Assembly (NCBI GenBank): GCA_026397575.1
Contig: JAPLUP010000489.1
Coordinates: forward strand, 1-6,092
Length of the DNA stretch: 6,092 nt
Source of the DNA: Candidatus Zixiibacteriota bacterium
Lineage (GTDB): Bacteria > Zixibacteria > MSB-5A5 > CAIYYT01
Direction of reading: 5' to 3'
The position numbers and the translations under genes were made by a program. Numbering within the stretch: the first letter of the stretch is position 1; each line of letters starts with the position of its first letter. The notes below the pieces were generated by a model. The model had not been told where the DNA came from, ran no database searches, and was given only the letters and a program-made list of their open reading frames with translations. Of this stretch, positions 1 through 5,084 are shown piece after piece.

Positions 1-707
1 TGATGTCAGCGGCGCGGCAATTGGAATATGCTGACAGCGATCCCATGAAGAAGACAATGCAAGACTTCTATAGGGAAGAGGTCGTCAACCGCATGTACCA
101 AGATCGGACTTCGGTGACCGACAAGCTGCCTACCGACGATGAAATGAGACGGTACTATGAGAGGCATAAGGAAGACTACATTTCCGACAAACCCTTGAGA
201 GTGCAGCACATCCTTTTCAAAGACTCACTACAGGCGGCTGATGTAAAACGGCAGGCCGAAGCGGGTGCCGACTTTAAGGAATTGGCGCTGAAGTATTATC
301 CGGGTGAGCCGGATTTCAAGGAAGCCGCTTTTGACCTGGGCTGGATCTCCGAGAAAGAGATGGGTCCCGAATTTTATGGGGCGGCCTGGATTGTCGATGT
401 CGGCAAGTACGCCGGACCGGTTCAGACGCGATGGGGTTGGCACGTCATCAAAGTTCTCGGCCACAAGTCGATGAAGGCTTTCGAGGCGGCGCGTCTTGAT
501 GTGCAGCAGGCGGTTCGACAGGAGCAAATTGGCGACGCCAATGAGACATGGGTCAAGAAAGTGACCAGCGGTCACGACATTGTCAAGTACGATGAAATCC
601 TGAAACAGGTCAATCTGGATCTGACAAGCCGCGATCACTATTTCCAGCTTGCCGACTCGCTGGCTCGAGCCAAGGCGGCGACCGACACCGTACGCAGTGG
701 CTCATAA
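1..707 (+). CDS. Parvulin-type (PpiC/SurA-like) peptidylprolyl cis-trans isomerase, 5'-truncated by the window edge
   Basis: The reading frame is open from the first bases, so the N-terminus, which in this family usually carries a signal peptide and a SurA-like helical region, lies outside the window. The ATG at 3-5 need not be the start. Counting from it, 234 residues are visible. A helical, charged segment comes first (about 1-60), then a rotamase/parvulin core (about 64-152): V-Q-H-I-L at 67-71, G-A-D-F near 88-91, D-L-G-W at 111-114 and the closing G-P-V-Q-T-R-W-G-W-H-V-I-K at 138-150. A charged helical tail follows. These match the PpiC pattern (xHIL...GxDF...DLGW...PVxTxxGxHxIK). Such proteins catalyse prolyl isomerisation and act as periplasmic or exported folding chaperones; that location is inferred, because the signal peptide is not visible. 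The 3' end overlaps the next gene by 11 bases if the GTG at 697 is used, which suggests co-translation. Family is confident; the exact subtype (SurA, PpiD or PrsA) is not. Confidence 0.88.
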   Translation, partial: MSAARQLEYADSDPMKKTMQDFYREEVVNRMYQDRTSVTDKLPTDDEMRRYYERHKEDYISDKPLRVQHILFKDSLQAADVKRQAEAGADFKELALKYYPGEPDFKEAAFDLGWISEKEMGPEFYGAAWIVDVGKYAGPVQTRWGWHVIKVLGHKSMKAFEAARLDVQQAVRQEQIGDANETWVKKVTSGHDIVKYDEILKQVNLDLTSRDHYFQLADSLARAKAATDTVRSGS

Positions 708-1323
708 CGATATCAGCTATCGACAGGAAGCAATGCGCAAGGCGACCCATTTCGGCGCCTTGCTCATTCCCCTCTGCTATATAGTCCTTCCCAAACCGTG
801 GGCGATCGGTTTTATGAGTCTGGCGATGGTGGTTAACATCGACTTTGAGATCGTCCGTTTGCTCAAACTAAGACCCTGGCAGTATTTCAAGTGGGTTGTC
901 GGAGGGATGATCCGTCCCGGAGGGATGATCCGTCCCAAAGAGAAAAATGGAAATTTCACGGGCGCCTTTTACATCATTCTCGGCGGCCTGGCCACAATAA
1001 TTTTCTTCCCGCGTTATATCGCCTTCACTGCCATCACCTTTGAAATTCTCGGAGATGTGGCATCGGCGATGATCGGTCGTCGCTACGGCAAACACTTTAT
1101 ACGACGCACCAAGACTATCGAAGGGGCACTCGGCTTTCTGGTGGTGGCGCTGCTGATCATCCTGCTGGTGCCTAAGGTGCCATACACGGTTGGCATCATC
1201 GGAGCAATCGTGGCGACTATCGTCGAATCGGTTTCCATTCACCGGGACGATAACCTCACCGTGCCGTTGATCTCCGGCCTGGTCATGCATTTGCTTGTGA
1301 TCATGTTTCCGATGCTGCCATAA
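697..1323 (+). CDS. Integral-membrane CTP-dependent lipid kinase-like protein (SEC59/DGK1 dolichol/diacylglycerol kinase family; often named phosphatidate cytidylyltransferase)
   Basis: The protein has 208 residues if the GTG at 697 is used. That start keeps the family-typical N-terminal Q-E-A-M-R-K-A-x-H (residues 10-18), but no clear Shine-Dalgarno precedes it. The ATG at 733 has AGGAAG two bases upstream, too close to be ideal, and would remove the conserved Glu. Hydrophobic segments lie near 20-32, 36-56, 88-104, 106-127, 144-158, 163-180 and 188-205, so it sits in the inner membrane. Family signatures are F-T-G-A (87-90), L-G-D-V-A-S-A-M-I-G-R-R-Y-G (118-131), K-T-I-E-G (139-143), E-S (177-178) and D-D-N-L-T-V-P-L (184-191). 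The family phosphorylates polyprenols, diacylglycerol or phytol with CTP; the substrate here cannot be read from sequence. Oddity: G-G-M-I-R-P occurs twice in tandem (69-80) in the loop before F-T-G-A, from a perfect 18-base duplication. It overlaps the isomerase gene upstream and ends just before a hairpin. Confidence 0.82.
   Translation: MAHNDISYRQEAMRKATHFGALLIPLCYIVLPKPWAIGFMSLAMVVNIDFEIVRLLKLRPWQYFKWVVGGMIRPGGMIRPKEKNGNFTGAFYIILGGLATIIFFPRYIAFTAITFEILGDVASAMIGRRYGKHFIRRTKTIEGALGFLVVALLIILLVPKVPYTVGIIGAIVATIVESVSIHRDDNLTVPLISGLVMHLLVIMFPMLP
901..936 (+). repeat. Perfect 18-bp tandem duplication inside the membrane kinase gene
   Basis: The unit GGAGGGATGATCCGTCCC occurs at 901-918 and again at 919-936 with no mismatch. 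Each unit encodes G-G-M-I-R-P, so the frame is kept and six residues are added to a polar loop between two membrane segments. Perfect identity points to a recent slippage or duplication event, or to an assembly artefact. Confidence 0.95.
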
Positions 1324-1364
1324 GGCAGGTGCAGGCGATTCACCTGCCGCCAATTGCGTTTTTT
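1324..1364 (+). terminator. Possible terminator hairpin after the isomerase-kinase pair
   Basis: GGCAGGTG at 1324-1331 pairs perfectly with CACCTGCC at 1341-1348 across a 9-base loop, starting one base after the kinase stop. A run of six T lies at 1359-1364, but 10 bases beyond the stem, where an intrinsic terminator normally has it directly adjacent. It may be a weak or non-canonical terminator, or an mRNA 3'-end stabiliser. Confidence 0.5.
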
Positions 1365-1422
1365 CTTGACGATCATTGTCCAGTTGCGCTTCTTTCCCGC
1401 GAAGCGATACGTTTGAACGAAC

Positions 1423-1428
1423 GGAAGG
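1423..1428 (+). promoter_or_regulatory. Ribosome binding site deciding the threonine aldolase start
   Basis: GGAAGG sits four bases before the ATG at 1433. The frame is also open upstream to 1376, but the 19 extra residues (rich in Ser, Arg and Thr) do not resemble the family. The M-R-Y-V-D-L-R-S-D-T start at 1433 matches the canonical N-terminus of threonine aldolases. Confidence 0.7.
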
Positions 1429-1432
1429 CAAA

Positions 1433-2467
1433 ATGAGATATGTTGATCTGCGGTCGGATACGGTAACCAAGCCGTCCGAGGAGATGCGTCGGGCTATAGC
1501 CGATGCCGAGGTGGGGGACGATGTGTTTAATGATGACCCAACCGTGATGCGGCTGGAGAAAATGACTGCGGAGATGTTTGGCAGGGAAGCAGCCCTGTTT
1601 GTGCCGTCCGGTACGATGGGTAATCAGGTCTGCCTCAAGACGATTTCGCACCCCGGTGATGAAGTTATCTGCGACGAAGGCGCGCACATATTCAACTATG
1701 AGGTTGCCGCTGCGGCTGCGCTTTCCGGCCTTTTGTTTCACGTGATCAAAGGTATCCGCGGTGTGATGACCGCAGCCGAGATACGTGCTCTGGTCCGACC
1801 GCTTGACATCCACTCGCCACGAACGAGAATTGTCGCCATCGAGAACACACACAATCGGGCCGGCGGTACAATCTTTCCTCTGGAGGAGATGGAAGCCATT
1901 CGCAATCTCGCCGATGAAAAAGGTCTCTTGGTTCATTTGGACGGCGCCCGGATTTGGAATGCGCATATCGCCACTGGGATTCCGCTGACTGAGTATGGTC
2001 GTCTTGCCGACACGCTGAGTGTCTGTCTTTCGAAAGGACTGGGCGCACCGATCGGCTCGATGGTCGTTGGTGATTTTGAATTTGTGCAAGAAGCACGCCG
2101 GACCCGCAAAATGTTCGGCGGTGGTATGCGACAGGTTGGCATCATTGCTGCGGCGGGAATCTATGCCCTCGAGCACAACCTCAAACGCCTGAGTGAGGAT
2201 CACGAAAACGCCTGGTATCTGGCGGAGACGCTCTCGGAAATCGACGGAATCTATGTCGATCTCGACAGCGTGCAGACCAATATCGTGGTGATTGATATTG
2301 CGGAATCGGGTAGGCAGGTCAGCGAAGTGCTTGGCGCGTTCAAAGAGAAGGGACTGCTGGCGGTTCAGTTCGGCGCTGCGAAGATCCGCTGCGTAACTCA
2401 TCTGGATGTTACTCGCGAAGACTGCAGCGACGCCATCAAGATTTTCCATGAAGTGTTTGAACACTAA
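1433..2467 (+). CDS. ltaE: Low-specificity L-threonine aldolase (PLP-dependent, fold type I)
   Basis: The protein has 344 residues, the normal length for this family. It cleaves L-threonine or L-allo-threonine to glycine and acetaldehyde in the cytosol and supplies glycine and one-carbon metabolism. Visible hallmarks in order: V-D-L-R-S-D-T-V-T (4-12), G-D-D-V-F-N-D-D-P-T-V (28-38), P-S-G-T-M-G-N-Q (58-65) for phosphate binding, H85 in E-G-A-H expected to stack on the PLP ring, E-N-T-H-N (137-141), and H-L-D-G-A-R (168-173) with D170 facing the PLP pyridine nitrogen. Then come L-S-K-G-L-G-A-P (199-206) with K201 as the Schiff-base lysine, G-G-G-M-R-Q-V-G (229-236), and R319 in K-I-R-C-V-T-H, placed where the substrate carboxylate arginine is expected. 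Nothing essential is missing. Its stop overlaps the next ORF by one base (TAATG). Arginine codons are mainly CGN (AGA/AGG only 4 of 23), which sets the local norm. The symbol is by family resemblance; stereospecificity is not readable. Confidence 0.95.
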   Translation: MRYVDLRSDTVTKPSEEMRRAIADAEVGDDVFNDDPTVMRLEKMTAEMFGREAALFVPSGTMGNQVCLKTISHPGDEVICDEGAHIFNYEVAAAAALSGLLFHVIKGIRGVMTAAEIRALVRPLDIHSPRTRIVAIENTHNRAGGTIFPLEEMEAIRNLADEKGLLVHLDGARIWNAHIATGIPLTEYGRLADTLSVCLSKGLGAPIGSMVVGDFEFVQEARRTRKMFGGGMRQVGIIAAAGIYALEHNLKRLSEDHENAWYLAETLSEIDGIYVDLDSVQTNIVVIDIAESGRQVSEVLGAFKEKGLLAVQFGAAKIRCVTHLDVTREDCSDAIKIFHEVFEH

Positions 2468-3447
2468 TGGTCAGGCTCCGAGTAGGCTTGACCAACGAAA
2501 CCATTGAAATGATAGATCAGAAGAACCTCGCAGACGTTCAGAATTCGCTATCGGTAGGACTGACGCACGGTGGAGTGGATTTCATTAGAACGGGCCTCGA
2601 TCTGTTCCACCTCAGTCGCGATCCTGAATGCGGAAGCCATCAGGTGATCATGGGCAATATCACGATCGGAATAGAACTTCTGATGAAGGGGTTTCTCGCC
2701 CGTCAGAATTTGCTGCTAGTATTGGAGAACCCATCTCCAGAGACTCTGGCTGCGCTTGCGGGGGGTGAGACAATCAGTCTTAACTTCAACTGGCGAAGAT
2801 TCGAAATGGAGTTTCTGACGGGTAGGCTGAAGCTTCTGGACTTTGAGAGAACGACCAAGTCCTTCTGCTTGTTCTACCCGGAAATTCGAGGGTATCTGGA
2901 GCGTCACGCGAAGCGGATCACGGTATTGAGGAATCTTTGTGTACATTCAGTCATGCCGTTCTACGACAAGTATGAGACAGAAATCGCGTCATTTGTCGCA
3001 ATCACGTTGGTTCGCACTCTAAAGTCCTCAAGATCACTCGTGTTCCCATTTGTAGAAAGCAGTGCAGATCAGGAATTCATGAAGGAATTCCAAGAGACCC
3101 GGTTGACGAGAGTCAGGGAAGCATTCGACGAGGCGAAGAAGAGGGCTCACAGACCGGAGACCGTGCAGATTTCGCAAGGAGAATGTGATTGGGAACGCTT
3201 TCCTGAGTTGTGTCCCGTTTGCGACTTGCCGGCGTGGCTGATCGGCGTTACGGAGTTTGCAGCGTACGAAGACGAAGATGGGATTACCCAACCGGGCCTC
3301 GATTTTGTTGCGAGGTCTTTTGAGTGCCAGCATTGTGGTTTGGTCCTCCCGGACCCCGTCTTGCTCCGACTTGGCGGATTCTTGGATCACTTTGATCGTT
3401 CGCAGGACGTAGATAAATGGCTGGCCGATCATCAGAGCTATTCTTAG
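2467..3447 (+). CDS. Uncharacterised HEPN-like protein with C-terminal zinc ribbon (possible ribonuclease)
   Basis: This is an intact 326-residue ORF that I do not recognise as a named family. The start at 2467 overlaps the aldolase stop (TAATG). An alternative ATG at 2509 would remove 14 residues (M15). Neither has a clear ribosome binding site, so coupling to the aldolase is plausible. Residues about 21-90 are helical, with I-T-I-G-I-E-L-L-M-K-G-F-L-A (65-78) resembling the first core helix of HEPN domains (pattern aIELLLKAfL). R155-N-L-C-V-H160 fits the HEPN catalytic motif R-[N/D/H]-x3-H exactly and is followed by a helix (170-187). HEPN proteins with this motif are often metal-independent RNases in toxin-antitoxin, CRISPR or other defence systems. 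The C-terminal part has C249-P-V-C252 and C287-Q-H-C290, 34 residues apart, a likely zinc ribbon. It ends with tandem stops TAG TAA. AGA/AGG make up 12 of 24 Arg codons, unlike the neighbours, suggesting acquisition. No MNT-type antitoxin or other partner is adjacent. RNase activity is an inference. Confidence 0.75.
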   Translation: MVRLRVGLTNETIEMIDQKNLADVQNSLSVGLTHGGVDFIRTGLDLFHLSRDPECGSHQVIMGNITIGIELLMKGFLARQNLLLVLENPSPETLAALAGGETISLNFNWRRFEMEFLTGRLKLLDFERTTKSFCLFYPEIRGYLERHAKRITVLRNLCVHSVMPFYDKYETEIASFVAITLVRTLKSSRSLVFPFVESSADQEFMKEFQETRLTRVREAFDEAKKRAHRPETVQISQGECDWERFPELCPVCDLPAWLIGVTEFAAYEDEDGITQPGLDFVARSFECQHCGLVLPDPVLLRLGGFLDHFDRSQDVDKWLADHQSYS

Positions 3448-3455
3448 TAAAGTTC

Positions 3456-3546
3456 AGTAGGTCGGGTTTGCAGCAAAGCGCCAAACCCGACATTTTCAGG
3501 AGAGAACAATGTCGGATTCCGCGTTTCACCGGGAACCCGACCTACT
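3456..3546. repeat. Nested inverted-repeat element (REP/BIME-like, two GTCGG-headed hairpins)
   Basis: Four pairings fill this 91-base stretch. The outer arms AGTAGGTCGGGTT (3456-3468) and AACCCGACCTACT (3534-3546) are a perfect 13-bp inverted repeat. Inside, GTCGGGTTTG (3461-3470) pairs perfectly with CAAACCCGAC (3482-3491), and the segment 3511-3520 pairs with 3532-3541 at nine of ten positions. GACATT (3489-3494) also mirrors AATGTC (3508-3513). The two hairpins are head-to-head relatives of one another (GTCGGRTT), as in bacterial interspersed mosaic or REPIN elements. The element starts nine bases after the HEPN gene stop and ends in front of the peptidase remnant. It could also help end transcription. 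No second copy is in this window, so dispersal in the genome is inferred. Confidence 0.75.
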
Positions 3547-3559
3547 TGGCTAACGGATT

Positions 3560-3576
3560 CAGACAGTAGCTGTCTG
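3560..3576. repeat. Short perfect hairpin at the repeat/peptidase junction
   Basis: CAGACAG (3560-3566) and CTGTCTG (3570-3576) pair over a three-base TAG loop. It lies between the nested repeat and the first residues that look like S41 peptidase, so it may be part of the same inserted or rearranged segment. Confidence 0.5.
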
Positions 3577-4368
3577 CGTCTCCGGACTATTCTTGGCCGT
3601 CGTCAGTTCCGTCACCTTATCCAGCAATTCTTCGACGAACCGAAACACATCAACAGCTTCTACATTAGATCACGAGATACTATCGATCAATACTGGACGC
3701 AGGCTTATGTTCCCGGAAACAAGATGCCCGACATTCCCCTCTTTATCCTCACCAGCAGCTTCACGTTCTCAGCGGCGGAAGAGTTTACATACAACCTGAA
3801 GAATATGAAGCGGGCTACGATCGTGGGCGAAAACACCGGCGGCGGCGCGCATCCGGTGATGAACGTCTTCTATCCAAGCATCAAACTCGGCGTGCGCGTG
3901 CCCATGGGACGGGCGATTAACCCGATCACCGGCACCAACTGGGAAGGGACAGGTATCGCGCCCGATATTGCCGTCCCACAGCAGAAGGCGCTGTCAGTGG
4001 CGCATCGAGAGGCAATCAAGAAGATCATGGAGCGCACGACCGATAAAGAAGGGAAGAAGCAACTCGCCTGGACCGTCGAAATCATGTGCGCCCTGGACGA
4101 ACCGGCGAAGGTTGATATTGCGCTCCTGCAGAGATATGCTGGTAAGTACGGGCCGAGAGTCATAACTCTCGAAAATGGCGAACTCTACTATCAGCGCGAA
4201 GGACGCCCCAAGTACAAGATGACTCCGATGTCGCAGGACACCTTCGCATTTGACGAACTGAGGTATTTCCGTCTGAGATTCGCAACCGACTCCGGCGGAC
4301 AAGTTAAGGAGATCGTCGGCATCTATGACGATGGTCACACTGACGTCTCGCCAAGAACTGCGGACTGA
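3577..4368 (+). pseudogene. 5'-truncated S41 family (tricorn-core/IRBP-like, S41B) serine peptidase remnant
   Basis: The frame is open from 3451 to the TGA at 4366-4368 but has no ATG, GTG or TTG until the ATG at 3724, which lies inside the conserved domain. Homology is clear from about 3607 (Q-F-F-D-E-P-K-H-I-N-S-F-Y, then Q-Y-W-T); a degraded L-R-x3-G block near 3580-3597 may be the worn L-R-x-N-x-G-G motif. From the 3724 Met: I-L-T-S-S-F-T-F-S-A-A-E-E-F (8-21) with the expected nucleophile S16, R-A-T-I-V-G-E-N-T-G-G-G-A-H-P (30-44), and G-R-A-I-N-P-I-T-G-T-N-W-E-G-T-G-I-A-P-D-I (62-82) with E74 of the S41B type. A C-terminal beta domain follows (about 134-211: Y-A-G-K-Y-G-P-R ... Y-D-D-G-H-T-D-V-S-P-R-T). 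The missing half (signal peptide, N-terminal domain, catalytic His region) makes peptidase activity unlikely. Full-length relatives are typically over 400 residues; about 250 remain. The break coincides with the palindromic repeat upstream. The ATG at 3724 could still express a 214-residue fragment. Confidence 0.78.
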
Positions 4369-4373
4369 GATGA

Positions 4374-4433
4374 TGGGGTCTGGGGGTTGTAAGCGCGCAC
4401 GTAATTGGGAAACAGACAACCCCCATGATCCCA
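4374..4433 (+). terminator. Long hairpin after the peptidase remnant, possible terminator
   Basis: TGGGGGTTGT (4381-4390) pairs perfectly with ACAACCCCCA (4416-4425). Past a single bulged T at 4426, 4374-4380 pairs with 4427-4433 (one G-T wobble), giving a 17-bp stem with a 25-base loop. It begins six bases after the stop codon at 4366-4368. No T run follows, so it is not a textbook intrinsic terminator; it may stabilise the mRNA end or be another palindromic repeat. The rest of 4434-4498 shows nothing I can name. Confidence 0.5.
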
Positions 4434-4498
4434 CTTCTTCAGAGCCAACCGACGGCCTAGCCCTCCAGCAATCGCGTCAGTACTGGTCTTGAAAGCAC

Positions 4499-4526
4499 TT
4501 GACTCGACTCAATTTGTCCCTATCTT
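4499..4526 (+). promoter_or_regulatory. Predicted sigma70-type promoter for the rubrerythrin-like gene
   Basis: TTGACT at 4499-4504 (five of six to the -35 consensus) is followed after 16 bases by TATCTT at 4521-4526 (four of six to the -10 consensus). Transcription would begin near 4533, leaving a leader of about 30 bases. No clear operator palindrome for a peroxide or iron regulator is seen beside it. Confidence 0.5.
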
Positions 4527-4552
4527 TGCGACTAAGATGTAGCGCAGAAAGT

Positions 4553-4557
4553 GAGGT
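4553..4557 (+). promoter_or_regulatory. Ribosome binding site of the rubrerythrin-like gene
   Basis: GAGGT lies six bases before the ATG at 4564, an ideal spacing. It fixes the start, which also agrees with the protein beginning directly before its first diiron helix. Confidence 0.75.
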
Positions 4558-4563
4558 ACGATT

Positions 4564-5055
4564 ATGGCAGAGTCCATCAGTGCGGAAGCATTAAACTATT
4601 TGACAATGGGCATACAAGCGGAAATCTCGGCATACGTGTTCTATAAGATCGGGGTAACCAAAATTAGCGATAGCAAGGCAAAAGAAACCATGCTGCATTT
4701 CGCACGCGAAGAGCGCAAACACTTCCTGACTCTTGAACGACACTACGACCAGTATGTTCGCTCCGAGAAATGGGTCACTTATCGCGACACCATGAACCGC
4801 GAGGAACTGCCTCTAATCGATGAGTCGATGGGAGAGAAGCATGTCAAGCGGATCGATCGAGTGCAGAAGGCGAGCAACATGATGGAGATCTTGCAGATCG
4901 CATTGGAATTGGAGAAGGAAGCATACGCCCTTTATTCCGAAGCGGCAAAGACAACGGCTGCATCGGATGTCAAAGACACATTTGTATACCTGACCAATTT
5001 CGAGATGGGTCATGTTCGCACTGTCGAAGGGATGATCGCGGCTGCCGGTAAGTAG
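4564..5055 (+). CDS. Rubrerythrin-like ferritin-fold diiron protein
   Basis: The protein has 163 residues and forms a four-helix bundle, one helix per iron-ligand block: E20 in G-I-Q-A-E-I-S-A-Y, E50-R-K-H53 (ExxH), E117 in A-L-E-L-E-K-E-A-Y-A-L-Y, and E147-M-G-H150 (second ExxH). These six ligands suit a non-haem diiron centre as in rubrerythrins and related ferritin-like proteins, which reduce peroxide or handle iron in the cytosol. The rubredoxin-type C-terminal FeS(Cys4) domain of classical rubrerythrin is absent: the protein ends at A-A-A-G-K and contains no cysteine at all. The electron donor must therefore be separate, or the role differs. It has its own promoter and a strong ribosome binding site. 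An aldehyde dehydrogenase follows after 29 bases, probably in the same transcript. The fold is confident; the precise reaction is not. Confidence 0.87.
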   Translation: MAESISAEALNYLTMGIQAEISAYVFYKIGVTKISDSKAKETMLHFAREERKHFLTLERHYDQYVRSEKWVTYRDTMNREELPLIDESMGEKHVKRIDRVQKASNMMEILQIALELEKEAYALYSEAAKTTAASDVKDTFVYLTNFEMGHVRTVEGMIAAAGK

Positions 5056-5084
5056 ATTCGATCAGCATTAGCGGTGGGGATTAT

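Noticed and set aside
649..696. TTG start that would add 16 residues to the membrane kinase
   Set aside because: The extra residues (Arg/Pro-rich) lie fully inside the isomerase coding sequence and do not resemble family N-termini; the GTG at 697 is a better start.
1366..1432. TTGACG at 1366-1371 as the -35 box of an ltaE promoter
   Set aside because: The best-spaced -10 position reads CTTCTT, which is poor, and no better hexamer is found at 16-18 bases. A promoter probably exists in this gap but I cannot place it.
1373..2464. 363-residue open frame on the - strand covering the whole threonine aldolase gene
   Set aside because: It is an antisense shadow of a well-supported gene. Its translation shows no recognisable domain, and the + strand carries every catalytic motif.
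3072..3090. Direct repeat GGAATTC...GGAATTC in the HEPN-like gene
   Set aside because: Seven-base copies encoding E-F-M-K-E-F are expected by chance in coding sequence; no further structure supports them.
3456..3546. CRISPR array or tRNA-like fold
   Set aside because: The copies are inverted and partly overlapping, without regularly spaced direct repeats, and there is no acceptor stem with CCA or anticodon pattern.
3593..3799. 68-residue + strand frame rich in Ser and Thr
   Set aside because: It is a shadow frame over the S41 remnant, whose own frame shows clear family motifs at the same place.
2467..4368. HEPN-like protein and S41 remnant as one gene split by a stop, since they share a frame
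   Set aside because: Two consecutive stops (TAG TAA at 3445-3450) and the palindromic repeat separate them, and the families are unrelated. The shared frame is likely chance.
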